This document shows positions 1 to 12,901 of a stretch of DNA of 64,000 bases, one piece after another. The notes under the pieces were generated by a model. The model was given only the letters and a program-made list of their open reading frames with translations, was not told the DNA's origin and made no database searches. Source of the DNA: Haloterrigena turkmenica DSM 5511 (GTDB lineage Archaea; Halobacteriota; Halobacteria; Halobacteriales; Natrialbaceae); assembly GCF_000025325.1 (NCBI RefSeq), contig NC_013743.1, forward strand, positions 1,736,001 to 1,800,000. The letters run 5' to 3'. How positions within the stretch are numbered: the first letter of the stretch is position 1; each line of letters starts with the position of its first letter. The position numbers and the translations under genes were made by a program.

Positions 1-172
1 CAAGTCGGACGAATCGGCGGAAGCGGGCGAGACGCGCGACACCGCGACGAACTGGCGACTCGTCGAACCGCTGTACGTGCGCCGGACCGGCGGCGAACTC
101 CCGACGTACGATCTCCGGGACGTCGAGGAGACGCTCGTCGTTCGTCTCACGGAAGCGGAACACTCGCCGTGA
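1..172 (+). CDS. C-terminal fragment of an unidentified protein (5' end outside the window)
   Basis: An open frame enters from the left edge and stops at the TGA at 170-172, leaving 56 complete codons. The visible C-terminus contains the segment EPLYVRRTGGELPTYDLRD and ends in TEAEHSP. Composition and codon use match the neighbouring haloarchaeal genes. The EPLYVR stretch is too short to assign a family, so no function is given. The next gene lies on the opposite strand, so the two genes converge with a gap of about 117 bp in which no element stands out. Confidence 0.6.
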   Translation, partial: KSDESAEAGETRDTATNWRLVEPLYVRRTGGELPTYDLRDVEETLVVRLTEAEHSP

Positions 173-289
173 GTTTGTATCGGTTACTACCGCTCTCACA
201 TACTCGTCGCGAATCTCACGCTCGAGACGCACAGCCGTCGGCGTCGTCAGCAAACGCCAGCGACTGTCCTCGGTCGCCTCCGTCCATCG

Positions 290-985
290 TCAGGCGTCTT
301 CGTCCGGTTCGGGCGCCGATTCGCTCGAGCGCTCGACGGTCATGGTGAATCCGTGTGAGTCGCCGTGGTGGTCGACGATCGACGCAGCGGCCGTAGTCAC
401 CGGTTCACCATCGAACGTCACCCGGACGAGCTTGCCGACGGAGATCACCTGGGTTCCCCCGACGTCGTTCGATTCCTCGCCGTCGGCCGCCTCGGTGACC
501 ACCGCTTTGATGGCGAGGCTCGCTCCGTGAGCTTCCTCGCCGTCTTCCGTTTCGTCGTCTCCCCCCTGGTCTGCCGGCGCGTCGAGCGCGACCGTCTCGA
601 GTTCGAGTTCGTAATTTAACTGCGGCGCTTCGGCCTCGAGGGCCAGCAAAATAGAGTCGTCGAACAGGGTATCGTCGACGAAATCGACGTACTGCTCCTC
701 GTCGAGCCCGCGCTCTATGAGCCAGCTATCGGCGCCGCCGGCGTCGACGAAGAGTTCACCGGTGGGATCGACGGCTTCGTTTCGCGTATACGAGACGGTG
801 TCGTACGTCTCGATACTGCTCGGCTCGGTTCCGTCGTCGGGATCGTCGTCGCCCGTTGCCCCCTCGGGGTCGTCGTCGGGATCGCCGTTCTCCGATGCGA
901 CGTCCATCTCGTCGAGACAGCCGGCAGTGAGGGCGAACAGTCCAGCAGTGCCACACAAGATCGTCCGCCGCGATCGATCTGTCAT
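290..985 (-). CDS. Tat-exported lipoprotein, unknown function
   Basis: A 231-residue protein read from the ATG at 985. An in-frame GTG at 1000 would add five residues, but the ATG places the signal peptide directly at the N-terminus. Residues 5-7 (SRR, followed by TIL) form a twin-arginine motif, a hydrophobic stretch follows, and residues 20-23 (TAGC) are a lipobox with the lipidated Cys at about 23. A low-complexity Asp/Glu/Gly/Pro linker follows at about 32-60, then a beta-rich domain with no recognised motif. It is probably anchored on the outer face of the membrane. It is convergent with the partial gene to its left. No family is recognised, and the export signal is the only firm inference. 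Confidence 0.75.
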   Translation of the reverse strand: MTDRSRRTILCGTAGLFALTAGCLDEMDVASENGDPDDDPEGATGDDDPDDGTEPSSIETYDTVSYTRNEAVDPTGELFVDAGGADSWLIERGLDEEQYVDFVDDTLFDDSILLALEAEAPQLNYELELETVALDAPADQGGDDETEDGEEAHGASLAIKAVVTEAADGEESNDVGGTQVISVGKLVRVTFDGEPVTTAAASIVDHHGDSHGFTMTVERSSESAPEPDEDA

Positions 986-1088
986 TACTCGAGGGGACAC
1001 CCGGATACCTCAAAGGAGTTCGCCAAGGTAAAAGAGCGATTTCCGCGTCCCGAAAGGGCTAGTCGAACGGCGACGCGAGCAACCGACG

Positions 1089-2063
<975 letters not shown>

Positions 2064-2085
2064 TGGCGACCCCTAAGAAGTCGAG

Positions 2086-2095
2086 CCATATACTG
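2086..2095 (-). promoter_or_regulatory. TATA box for cysK
   Basis: On the minus strand the AT-rich core cagtatatgg is centred about 27 nt upstream of the cysK ATG at 2063. This is the spacing expected for a haloarchaeal leaderless transcript starting at or next to the start codon. The assignment rests on position and composition only. Confidence 0.55.
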
Positions 2096-2113
2096 TTTAT
2101 TGTACCGAGTTAC

Positions 2114-2142
2114 GCGAATTCACCGATAGTCGGTGAATTCGC
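2114..2142. promoter_or_regulatory. 13-bp perfect palindrome, probable operator between cysK and thioredoxin gene
   Basis: The arms gcgaattcaccga (2114-2126) and tcggtgaattcgc (2130-2142) are exact reverse complements separated by only TAG. The inner element caccga/tcggt recurs immediately downstream at 2144-2149 and 2160-2164 with wider spacing, so four half-sites lie within 51 bp. The element sits about 20 bp upstream of the cysK TATA box and on the promoter side of the plus-strand thioredoxin gene. This suits a dimeric regulator acting on one or both genes. There is no T-run on either side, so a terminator is less likely. Confidence 0.6.
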
Positions 2143-2259
2143 TCACCGACGTACGATAATCGGTATAAAACCAGTTCTGGACTCAGGCAGGACGGGCCGG
2201 CTATTCGTTCCCGTGACGGAAACACCGTCGTTAAGCCCCCGGACGCGCTATCGGGAAGT

Positions 2260-2634
2260 ATGAGTCTCGAGACCATGGAGCCCAATCCCGCGTGGGACGA
2301 GGCCTCCTACGAGGACGCGATCGACACGCTCGAAGCGCACAACGACGAACTGGTGTACAAGGTCTGGGGCGGCGACTGGTGTAAGGACTGCCGGAAGCTT
2401 CTGCCGGATTTCGGCGCGGCACTGGACGCCGCGGAAGTTCCTGAGGATCGCATCGAAGAGATCGCGGTCGACGAGGACAAGCAGGGTCCCGGCGTCGAGG
2501 AGTACGGTATCGAGTACATCCCGACGGTCGTCGTGCTGGATGACGACGGCGAGGAAGTCACGCGGTTCGTCGAAGAGGAGGACCAGCCGCCGGCGATCTG
2601 GCTGGCCCAGCGACTCGAGGACGAACTGGCGTAA
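2260..2634 (+). CDS. Thioredoxin-like protein (WCKDC active site)
   Basis: A 124-residue thioredoxin-fold protein with no signal peptide, so probably a cytoplasmic thiol-disulfide oxidoreductase or transfer protein. The redox motif is W40-C41-K-D-C44 and the cis-proline loop is Y-I-P88-T. The motif differs from classical WCGPC, and the replacement of Gly-Pro by Lys-Asp is expected to shift redox potential and partner choice. It is divergent from cysK across a 196-bp region holding a palindrome, which raises the possibility of joint control of sulfur and thiol genes. The fold call is secure, but the physiological partner is unknown. Confidence 0.85.
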   Translation: MSLETMEPNPAWDEASYEDAIDTLEAHNDELVYKVWGGDWCKDCRKLLPDFGAALDAAEVPEDRIEEIAVDEDKQGPGVEEYGIEYIPTVVVLDDDGEEVTRFVEEEDQPPAIWLAQRLEDELA

Positions 2635-2758
2635 GCGATTCAGGTCGGTCCGGCCGTTTCGCTCGCGTTTTACTGGCGTTCGAACGCTCAGTCAGCGGCG
2701 CGTCTCGTCTCCGAGCAGGGACCAGCACTATCCGTTCCGGCGTCGGACGTGAACCGTC

Positions 2759-4093
2759 ATGACAGGCGACAGCGATGATCCGGTCTACTACGTGATCAGC
2801 GACCTCCACATCGGCGGCGACGAACAGCTCGGCGAGGTCGACTTCCTCGGGGAGTTACTCGACTTTCTCGAGCGGCTCGCGACGACCGACGAGGACGCAG
2901 AGCTCGTCATCAACGGCGACGCGTTCGGGCTGTGGGAGTTCACCGAAGTCGACGGACTGGCGAAGTTCGACGTCCTGACCGATCGGTATCCCGAACTGTT
3001 CGACCAGTTGCGCGAGACCGGCGACTCGATCCCGATCACCCTGTTGCCGGGCAACCACGACAACGAACTCGCGGCCTACGACGAGTACGTCGAGCGGTTG
3101 AGCGAGTACAACGTCGACCTCGTTCGGGCCGAGTCGATCACCAGACCGGTCGGCGATCGGGTGATTTACTTCGAACACGGGCACCAGCGCGATCCCAACA
3201 ACCGGTTCGAGGACTTCGGCAATCCCTACGAGACGCCGCTCGGCTACTACTACAACACCAACGTCACGAGCAGGGCCGGCCGGCTGTCCGAACGAGGGCG
3301 ATTCAACTGGTTAAAAGACGTGCAGGCGGTGACGCCGACCGAACGGGTCCCCCGCTGGCTCCTCTCGAAGTACTTCTACCGCGAGATGAACCCCCTCCTT
3401 CGCTACGCCGCGATCCCGATCCTCCTCTTGCTCAATATCAGCGTCCTGCTCGCGGCGCTCGCCGGACTGGACGTGGCCGGCGTCTGGACGATGCCCGTCG
3501 AGACGGCGGACGCGGTGCTCGCCCGGCTGGGTCTCGTCGGGGAGGCGGTTCACTTCCTCCTCGTCGTCAACGCGGCGATCGCGGGCGTGTTGGTGCTCGC
3601 GGGCGTTCCGCTCTACTTCATCCTCCGCGACGTCGGTACCACGGTCGATCGGTTCGGCGTGTTCGAGACGGATCTCACCGTCGACCCCGACGAGCCGTAC
3701 ACGGCGGCCGCCCGCGAGCTGTTCGCCGAGCGGCCCGAGACGGCGGTCTTCTGCTACGGACACACCCACCGCCCGCTGCTGAAGGAGGTCGACGACCGGG
3801 CGCTCGTCAACACCGGGACGTGGTTGAAGCGCCTCCACCGCCGGGACGTCGTCGCCGGGGTGCTTCCGCCGGTGTTCTATCCGTCCTATCAGCTGTGCGC
3901 CGTTCGAATCGCCGCCGAGTCCGACGGCGTGGCCGTCGAGTTCGAGGAGATCGAGAAGGCCGATCCGAGCGCGGACGAGATCACCCGCACCGAGCGCCTG
4001 CTCACGCTGGGGCGGGCGCCGACGCAGACCCTCCCAGACCGAACGGTCGTCGCCGACGCGGGCCCCGAATCCGCCTCTGCACCGGACGAGTGA
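2759..4093 (+). CDS. Calcineurin-like metallophosphoesterase with two membrane segments
   Basis: A 444-residue protein. The five metallophosphoesterase blocks are all visible: D15-x-H17 (SDLHIG), G53-D54 (INGDAF), G98-N-H-D101 (LPGNHD), the GH pair at 141-142 (EHGHQRD), and G334-H-T-H337 (CYGHTHRP). Two hydrophobic helices at about 217-240 and 264-289 are inserted between the last two blocks, so the two halves of the active site are tethered to the membrane by a hairpin. The N-terminal half lacks a signal, so the catalytic domain is expected to be cytoplasmic. Its substrate is unknown; a phospholipid, nucleotide or phosphoprotein are all possible. It is convergent with the gene at 4121-6322, with 27 nt between stops. 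Confidence 0.85.
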   Translation: MTGDSDDPVYYVISDLHIGGDEQLGEVDFLGELLDFLERLATTDEDAELVINGDAFGLWEFTEVDGLAKFDVLTDRYPELFDQLRETGDSIPITLLPGNHDNELAAYDEYVERLSEYNVDLVRAESITRPVGDRVIYFEHGHQRDPNNRFEDFGNPYETPLGYYYNTNVTSRAGRLSERGRFNWLKDVQAVTPTERVPRWLLSKYFYREMNPLLRYAAIPILLLLNISVLLAALAGLDVAGVWTMPVETADAVLARLGLVGEAVHFLLVVNAAIAGVLVLAGVPLYFILRDVGTTVDRFGVFETDLTVDPDEPYTAAARELFAERPETAVFCYGHTHRPLLKEVDDRALVNTGTWLKRLHRRDVVAGVLPPVFYPSYQLCAVRIAAESDGVAVEFEEIEKADPSADEITRTERLLTLGRAPTQTLPDRTVVADAGPESASAPDE

Positions 4094-4120
4094 GGGGACT
4101 CGAGCGAGCGGGGATCCCCC

Positions 4121-6322
4121 TCAGAACGGGCTCTCGTCGTCGCCGAGCGACGGGTCGTCCGCGCTCGATCCCTCGACCGCCGCGTTGTCGCCCAGCCACT
4201 CGAGGGCGTCCTCGACGTCGTGGGTCGGCGGCGAGCACGTCCGGTCGCGACAGACGTACAGCGTCGGCTCGCCGTCGCGGGCCTCGCGACCGGCCCAGAT
4301 CGCCGGCGGTTCCTCGAGCCCTAACTGATCGAGCCAGGCCTCGAGTCCCTCCGCGGTCGGCGGTCGGAGTGCAAACAGCCGATCGGGGTGGTACTCGTCG
4401 GCGAAGCGATCGCGCCACTCCGCGGGCAACTCGTCGGCAGCGACGGTGACCTCGAGCGCGCCGGCCTCGAGGCGGTCGGCGGCCAGACACAGCGAGGCGT
4501 GCTCCAGGGAGTTGGCTTCGATCTTGTTCGCGTGAGTCTCGAGGACCGTTGCGGCGATTTCTCCGAAGTCGTCTTCCGCGAACTCGTCGAGCGCAAGCAG
4601 TGTCTCGACCGCGACGCCGGCCGCCGACGGCGTCGACTGATCGGTGAGTTCCTGCGGGCGCGTCACGAGCGACTCGCCGCTCTCGGGGGTGAAGTAGATT
4701 GTGCCCTGCTCTTCGTCCCAGAACTCGGCTTCGATGGTCCGAGCGAGATCCAGCGCGAACCCGAGGTGGTCGACGTCGCCGGTGGCCTGATAGCAGCCGA
4801 GGGCTCCGCGAGCGAGGAAGGCGTAGTCCTCGAGATAGCCGTCGACCTTGACGTTTCCGTCCTTGAAGCGGCGCGAGAGGCGCTGTTCGTCCTCATCCCA
4901 GAGTCGGTCGCGGACGAACTCGAGGGCATCGACGGCCTGGTCGGCGTACTCGTCGTTCCCGACGACGAGCGCGGCCTCCGCGCACGCGTTGATCATGAGG
5001 CCGTTCCAGCCGGCCAGCACCTTCTCGTCGCGGTTGGGGCGCGGGCGCTGTTCTCGGGCCTCGAACAGCTGCTCGCGGGCGTCCTCGAGCCGGTCTTCGA
5101 TCTCGGCTTCTGCGAGGTCGTACTCGTCGGCCAGCGACTCGAGCGAGCGCACGCGGTTGGGCTGGTTCCGCCCCTCGAAGTTGCCCGACTCGGTGATGTC
5201 GTAGCGGGCACAGAAGAGGTCGGCCGTCGTTTCGTCCTCGAGGACCTCGCTGACCTCGTCGGGCGTCCAGACGTAGAACACGCCCTCCTCGCGCTCGCCG
5301 GTCTCGGGGTCCTCGCTCTGGGCGTCTAAGGTGCTGAAGAAGCCGCCCTCGTCGTGAGTGAGTTCGCGCTCGAGGAACGCGAGGGTCTCGTCGACGACCT
5401 CGGCGTAGCGCTCCTCGCCAGTGAGCTGGTAGCCGGCGAGAAAGGCCCGCGGAATCTCGGCGTTGTCGTACAGCATCTTCTCGAAGTGGGGGACCGTCCA
5501 GTCCTTGTCGACGCAGTACCGGTGAAAGCCGCCGCCGACGTGATCGTAGAGCCCGCCCGCGGCCATCGCGTCGAGCGACTCCTCGACCACCTCGAGGTAC
5601 TCCTCGCGGCCGGTTCGGTCGTACGCGCGAGCGAGGACGTGGAGCCGCGAGGGCTGTGGGAACTTCGGGCCGCCGGAGCCGAAGCCGCCGTACTGGCGGT
5701 CGGCACTGCGGAGGGCCGCGTCCGCCGCGGTCTCGAGAACCTCGCTCGAGGGCGGTTCGGCGGCGCCGCCCGCGGTCCCCGCATCGTCTGGGGTCTCCTC
5801 GAGGCGGTCCTTCGCGGCCTCGGTCCACTGGTCGGCGCGGTGTTCCATCTCCTCGCGGTCCTCCCCGCTCTCCCAGGAGTCGCTGATCCGCTGGCAGAGC
5901 TCGAGGAAACCGGGCTGGTTGCGCTGGCTCTCCTTCGGGAAGTAGGTCCCGACGAAGAACGGTTTCCCCTCGGGCGTAAGCCACGCCGACAGCGGCCAGC
6001 CGCCCCGTCCGGAGACGAGCTGGGCGACGGTCATGTAGATGCTGTCGATGTCCGGGCGCTCCTCGCGGTCGACCTTGATCGGGACGAAGTTCTCGTTGAG
6101 CACCGCGGCGACTTCGTCGTCCTCGAAGCTCTCGTCTTCCATGACGTGACACCAGTGACACGCCGAGTAGCCGATCGAGAGGAAGATGGGCACGTCGCGT
6201 TCCTTGGCGGCCTCGAGAGCGTCCTCGTCCCAGGGCTGCCAGTTGACGGGGTTGTCCGCGTGCTGGCGCAGGTAGGGACTCTCTTCGTCCTCGAGCCGAT
6301 TGCGCGTCGTTGGATCGGTCAT
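4121..6322 (-). CDS. Thioredoxin domain-containing YyaL/SPATA20-like protein
   Basis: A 733-residue protein with the two-part architecture of the YyaL/SSP411 (DUF255) family. The N-terminal thioredoxin-like domain has the motif SACHWCHVM (C55, C58), followed by the family segment on sparing FVPIKVDREERPD. A long alpha/alpha toroid resembling N-acylglucosamine 2-epimerases fills the rest, with GGLYDHVGGGFHRYC and HFEKMLYDNA visible. Length is normal for the family. Biochemical function is not established in any haloarchaeon. The start at 6322 gives the typical MTDPTTRNRLEDEESPYL opening. Confidence 0.85.
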   Translation of the reverse strand: MTDPTTRNRLEDEESPYLRQHADNPVNWQPWDEDALEAAKERDVPIFLSIGYSACHWCHVMEDESFEDDEVAAVLNENFVPIKVDREERPDIDSIYMTVAQLVSGRGGWPLSAWLTPEGKPFFVGTYFPKESQRNQPGFLELCQRISDSWESGEDREEMEHRADQWTEAAKDRLEETPDDAGTAGGAAEPPSSEVLETAADAALRSADRQYGGFGSGGPKFPQPSRLHVLARAYDRTGREEYLEVVEESLDAMAAGGLYDHVGGGFHRYCVDKDWTVPHFEKMLYDNAEIPRAFLAGYQLTGEERYAEVVDETLAFLERELTHDEGGFFSTLDAQSEDPETGEREEGVFYVWTPDEVSEVLEDETTADLFCARYDITESGNFEGRNQPNRVRSLESLADEYDLAEAEIEDRLEDAREQLFEAREQRPRPNRDEKVLAGWNGLMINACAEAALVVGNDEYADQAVDALEFVRDRLWDEDEQRLSRRFKDGNVKVDGYLEDYAFLARGALGCYQATGDVDHLGFALDLARTIEAEFWDEEQGTIYFTPESGESLVTRPQELTDQSTPSAAGVAVETLLALDEFAEDDFGEIAATVLETHANKIEANSLEHASLCLAADRLEAGALEVTVAADELPAEWRDRFADEYHPDRLFALRPPTAEGLEAWLDQLGLEEPPAIWAGREARDGEPTLYVCRDRTCSPPTHDVEDALEWLGDNAAVEGSSADDPSLGDDESPF

Positions 6323-6504
6323 GTCACTCTCTACGGCCGGCCGTTGTAAAAGGTCGGCGTGCGACGCTCGAGGACGTCCGTCAACGGTGGGGCGAACTCA
6401 CGCCACGGACAGCGGTTCGCACGAACGTCGCCGATCATTCTTTCAGTTCGGATCCGGGCCTCGGCCGGTCCGGGTCGGTGCCACGGGGCCCGGTCGCGGA
6501 ATCG

Positions 6505-7170
6505 TCAGTACGGGTCGGTATCGGAACCAGATCCGGTCTCACCGGTCGACTCGTTGGTTTCGGGTTCGGATTCGAGGTCGGAATCGTCGGTGGGACCACC
6601 GCGACCCATCATGCTCGACGGATCCAATGGGACGAGCGGCCCGGCGATTTCGCCGCTGGGGTTCTCCTCCGTGTGGATGTTCACATATGCCTCGCCGGCC
6701 TCGATCTTGCCGAGCAGGTCTTCGACGGTCTCCGATTCGGCCTCCGACACGCGTCCCTCCGCGACGGTCTCGTCGGTGATCGTCCCGGCGTCCAAGAGAC
6801 CGGAGAATCGCCCCTCCTCGAGGCGCTCGCCTTGGGTGTGGAAGTCGTACAGCCAGACAGCGATCGGGCCGAGAGCCTCGTCCTCGTGAATGTGACCCAT
6901 AAACGCGTTCTCGAGGTTCGAGACTTGAACGACGAACTTCAGCCCGTCATGACGTTCCTGGACCATCGCCATTCCTCGCGCGTCCGTTTCGACACCCTCC
7001 TGCGGCTCGAGATGGGCGACGAAGAGGCCGGTAGGGGCTGCTTGCCCGTCGTCTCCGGAAGCGTTATCGTGGTGTTCGTCGGCCGTCGCAACGCCGATAC
7101 CGGTCGTACCGACGCCGAGAAGGGCGAGCCCTTTTAGCGCTGTCCGTCGAGTGGAAGCGTGATCTTGCAT
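6505..7170 (-). CDS. Tat-exported CHRD-domain protein
   Basis: A 221-residue secreted protein. Residues 7-20 (TRRTALKGLALLGV) are a Tat signal, with likely cleavage after an Ala-rich site near residue 30. The body from about 45 to 190 matches the CHRD domain: the segments FVVQVSNLENAFMGHIH and EAYVNIHTEENPSGEIAG contain the conserved His residues and the closing GEIRG-like element. A Ser/Thr/Asp/Glu-rich tail of about 30 residues follows. CHRD proteins are extracellular immunoglobulin-like domains of unclear role. A 182-bp gap separates it from the upstream edge of the neighbouring YyaL-like gene on the same strand. Confidence 0.85.
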   Translation of the reverse strand: MQDHASTRRTALKGLALLGVGTTGIGVATADEHHDNASGDDGQAAPTGLFVAHLEPQEGVETDARGMAMVQERHDGLKFVVQVSNLENAFMGHIHEDEALGPIAVWLYDFHTQGERLEEGRFSGLLDAGTITDETVAEGRVSEAESETVEDLLGKIEAGEAYVNIHTEENPSGEIAGPLVPLDPSSMMGRGGPTDDSDLESEPETNESTGETGSGSDTDPY

Positions 7171-7359
7171 CGTTTTGACACCTCCTGCCGAGAAACGACG
7201 GGCTCCGACATAGTTCTCTCACGCCTACGCAGAACGCCCGCCGGTAATGCGGCGTTCACCGCACCGAACTCGATCGTTTATCGCCGCGCCCGCCGGCAGA
7301 TGGACCACGACGCGGTTCGAACCGCGACCCGAAGACCGGAACCGTCGGTCTCGACGTCG

Positions 7360-10128
<2,769 letters not shown>

Positions 10129-10360
10129 TACGTCCCGTAAGGGACCGCGACATTTGAATCTGCCTAGATGTGGCAGTAGAGCGTATATACACCCGCAATA
10201 TGGCGGTACTCGCGACTCGATACGATACCACCGGCGATCGACTCGAGCGTTCACTTTCGGTTCGGGGCGACGGCTCTTGGTCGTGGAGCGGCTACGGATG
10301 GCGAACGTGTGATATTCGTTACCAGAAAGGATAATGGACGGTGCTGGTGGACGTTCGCAC

Positions 10361-10570
10361 ATGCCCAAACGCCGCACCATCGCCGTCGCGGGAATGACCT
10401 GCACCGGCTGCGAGGACAACATCGAGAACGCACTGAAGAACGTTCCCGGCGTCCGTCGCGCCGAGGCGAATCACGACGACGAATCGGTCGAGGTCGTCAT
10501 CGAAGACGACGTGGACGATCAGCGAATCGGCGACGCAGTGTACGACGCCGGCTACGAGTTCGTCGGCTGA
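10361..10570 (+). CDS. HMA-domain heavy-metal chaperone (CopZ-like)
   Basis: A 69-residue single-domain protein with the metal-binding motif GMTCTGC (C14, C17) and the ferredoxin-like beta-alpha-beta-beta-alpha-beta layout of copper chaperones and P-type ATPase N-domains. The start at the ATG at 10361 is chosen over an upstream in-frame ATG at 10334 because it gives MPKRRTIAVAGMTC, the usual family opening. It probably binds Cu(I) in the cytoplasm. No copper ATPase is next to it. Its stop lies one base from the convergent folA stop. Confidence 0.85.
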   Translation: MPKRRTIAVAGMTCTGCEDNIENALKNVPGVRRAEANHDDESVEVVIEDDVDDQRIGDAVYDAGYEFVG

Positions 10571-10571
10571 G

Positions 10572-11117
10572 TCAGGACGAACGCCGGACGTACTCGACGA
10601 ACGCGAAACCGTCGCGGTCGTCTCGAGAAACGTCGTCGAACGACGCTCGGTCCCAGTCGGGGAAGTACGTGTCCCCGTCGGGTTCCTCGTGGACTTCGGT
10701 CACGATCAGCCGGTCGAGCGCGGACAGGAACTGCTCGTAGACCGTCGCGCCGCCGGCGACGAAGATCCGATCCGCGGCGTCGTGTCGTTCGCGCGCAGCC
10801 GTCTCCGCCGCCTCGAGTGCCTCCTCGAGACTCCTCGCTGTGACGGCGTTCTCGGGAGTCTCGAGGTCCCGACTCGTCAGAACCACCGTCGTTCGGCCGG
10901 GCAGCGGTTCGCCCAGCGCCTCGAGGATCCCCTCGTAGGTGACCCGGCCCATGATGATGGGATGATCCATCGTGGTCTCCTTGAAGTGCTTCAGGTCCGC
11001 GGGAATGTGCCACGGCATGTCGCCGTCCTTCCCGATGACGCCGTTGTCGGCGACGGCGACGATACCCACGAGTTCGCGGTCGGTCTCGACGGGAGCGGAG
11101 TCGTCGATCGCGGTCAT
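10572..11117 (-). CDS. folA: Dihydrofolate reductase
   Basis: A 181-residue DHFR that regenerates tetrahydrofolate from the dihydrofolate produced by thymidylate synthase, using NADPH. Family signatures are VGIVAVADNGVIGKDGDMPWHIPADLKHF in part (cofactor loop and acidic catalytic residue D41), MGRVTYE, and FVAGGATVYEQF. Its ATG overlaps the thyA stop by four bases (ATGA type), so the two are translationally coupled in a thyA-folA operon. The start at 11117 is fixed by that overlap, and the short acidic N-terminal extension before VGIV is typical of halophile homologues. Confidence 0.93.
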   Translation of the reverse strand: MTAIDDSAPVETDRELVGIVAVADNGVIGKDGDMPWHIPADLKHFKETTMDHPIIMGRVTYEGILEALGEPLPGRTTVVLTSRDLETPENAVTARSLEEALEAAETAARERHDAADRIFVAGGATVYEQFLSALDRLIVTEVHEEPDGDTYFPDWDRASFDDVSRDDRDGFAFVEYVRRSS

Positions 11118-12130
11118 TCGGCCACGGCGAACTCGATGCCCTCGTGGGACTCGTAGTTCTTCAGTTCGACGTCCTCGTAGGCCAGTTCGTCGATCGAGAC
11201 GTCGGCGACCTCGAGCGTCGGCCGCTCGAGCGGCTCTCGCGAGAGTTGCTCGAGCAGCCCCGGAACGTGATCGAGCCGCTCGTCGCCCTCGGCTTCGTCG
11301 GGGGCTGCGGACTCGAGCCACGACTTGACCTCGAGGTAGTCCTCGCGGTCTTCGACATCGTTGAGACGGGACTGAAGTGTCTCGAGGTTATCGGCGTACC
11401 ACTCGCCGCGGTCGCCGCGGCCGCAGTAGACGTGCGTGTCGACGACGGTGTGGGCGAACGTGCCGGGCTTGAAACCGGTCTGCTGGGCGATGACCTTGGT
11501 CAGCAGCGCGTAGGCCGCGATGTTAAACGGAATCCCCAGCGCGGTGTCGCCCGAGCGCTGGGTCAGGTGGCAGTTCAGGCGGTCGCCCTGCGCGTTGAAG
11601 ACGAAGGAGTAGTGACACGGCGGGAGCGTCGAGACGGCCGCGTTGGCGGGGTGCCACGCATTGACGACGAGTCGGCGTGAGTTCGGCGAATCGGAGAGCG
11701 TGTCGATGACATACTGCAGTTGGTCGAACGTTCGGCGGCCGTCCGCTTCTTCGGTGACCCACTGGTGAGTCTCGTCGGGCCAGGACTCGCCCTCGAGTTG
11801 CGCATCATCTTCCGGAATCGGGAACCGCCGCCAGAAGCGACCGTAAGCGGTGTCGAGCCGACCCTCGTCGTCGGCCCACGCGTCCCAGATCTTGGTCTCC
11901 TCACGGAGGTCGCGAATGTGTTCCTCGCCGGAGAGATACCAGCAAACTTCGTGGAGCATCGAGTTCCAACGGTAGCCGTCCATCTGCTTCGTGGTGAGCA
12001 GCGGGTAGCCGTCCTGAAGATCGACCTCGTAGTGCTCGCTGAACGACGAAATCGTGTCGACGCCGGTTCGGTTGGGCTTGTAGGTGCCCTCCGAGAGGAC
12101 CGTGTCGACTAACTCGAGGTACTGTCGCAT
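11114..12130 (-). CDS. thyA: Thymidylate synthase (ThyA type)
   Basis: A 338-residue enzyme that methylates dUMP to dTMP with methylenetetrahydrofolate. The phosphate-binding arginine R21 (PNRTGVDT), the catalytic cysteine C172 (TLPPCHYSF), and the dUMP-binding region QRSGDTALGIPFNIAAYA are present. A charged insertion at about 258-292 near the C-terminus is longer than in bacterial ThyA. It is the first gene of the thyA-folA pair, with a four-base overlap. The window therefore encodes classical ThyA/DHFR chemistry rather than relying on flavin-dependent ThyX. Confidence 0.95.
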   Translation of the reverse strand: MRQYLELVDTVLSEGTYKPNRTGVDTISSFSEHYEVDLQDGYPLLTTKQMDGYRWNSMLHEVCWYLSGEEHIRDLREETKIWDAWADDEGRLDTAYGRFWRRFPIPEDDAQLEGESWPDETHQWVTEEADGRRTFDQLQYVIDTLSDSPNSRRLVVNAWHPANAAVSTLPPCHYSFVFNAQGDRLNCHLTQRSGDTALGIPFNIAAYALLTKVIAQQTGFKPGTFAHTVVDTHVYCGRGDRGEWYADNLETLQSRLNDVEDREDYLEVKSWLESAAPDEAEGDERLDHVPGLLEQLSREPLERPTLEVADVSIDELAYEDVELKNYESHEGIEFAVAE

Positions 12131-12313
12131 TGAGAGTGACGTTCAGACCGTGCGAATTTATCCGTATCGGTCCCGCGTATCGCGCCCGTCGAGGGACGAA
12201 GAACGTCTCACCGCCTCTCGATTCGTCCGCCAGCGCCCACTGCGAGCGTTCACCGCACACCCACTGTGAATCCGGCTGCGGATTTTAGTGGCTGCACGTC
12301 GGGCTAACAGGTT

Positions 12314-12901
12314 GTGGCGCTCGATGGTCTCGTTCACGACGAGCGGACGAACGCCGTCGTCGGCTGGCTACTGCTCGGTATCGTGACTGTCGATGCGGTC
12401 GAAAATCTCCTGCGAGACGTTCCCCTGTGGGGCGGGTTCGAACTCTTCGTCGTCGCCGTCGCATCGGTGCCGGCATTGGTGACCCGCGACTGGACAGCGA
12501 TGGTCCCGTGGCCGATCCTCTCGATCACCGCGTTCGCGGTGCTCGCCGGGACGACCGTCGTTCCGTTCGAAACGACCGTCTATCTCGCCATCGCGTCGCT
12601 CGCGTTCGTCGTGGTCGTCGAACTCGAGGCGTTTACGTCGGTGCGACTGACCTCTCGATTCGCGGTCGGCTTCGCGGTGCTGACGACGCTCGCGCTGCAG
12701 GCGCTGTGGACGATCGCGCAGTTCTACTCGGACGCGTGGCTCGGGACCGACTTCCTGCGCACGCAGACGGAACTCCAGTGGGACTTCGTCGTCGTCACGG
12801 CCGTCGGACTCGTGCTGGGGGCGATTTTCCAGTGGTATTTCGTCCGATTCGAATCGGTCGGCACCGCCGGCGAGCGAACGAACGGGACGGGATCGCGATG
12901 A
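12314..12901 (+). CDS. Integral membrane protein, unknown function
   Basis: A 195-residue, strongly hydrophobic protein starting at a GTG at 12314 (MALDGLVHDERTNAVVGWLL). About five to six transmembrane helices are suggested by hydrophobic blocks between residues 12 and 180. The last soluble residues are Arg/Gly/Thr-rich. The stop overlaps the next start by four bases (ATGA), so the two membrane proteins are co-translated and may form one complex. No family is recognised. Confidence 0.75.
   Translation: MALDGLVHDERTNAVVGWLLLGIVTVDAVENLLRDVPLWGGFELFVVAVASVPALVTRDWTAMVPWPILSITAFAVLAGTTVVPFETTVYLAIASLAFVVVVELEAFTSVRLTSRFAVGFAVLTTLALQALWTIAQFYSDAWLGTDFLRTQTELQWDFVVVTAVGLVLGAIFQWYFVRFESVGTAGERTNGTGSR

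Noticed and set aside
10129..10422. 98-residue N-terminal extension of aconitase
   Set aside because: The extension is basic and Ser/Arg-rich, reads through the divergent promoter region, and is absent from the normal AcnA length. The ATG at 10128 matches the family start.
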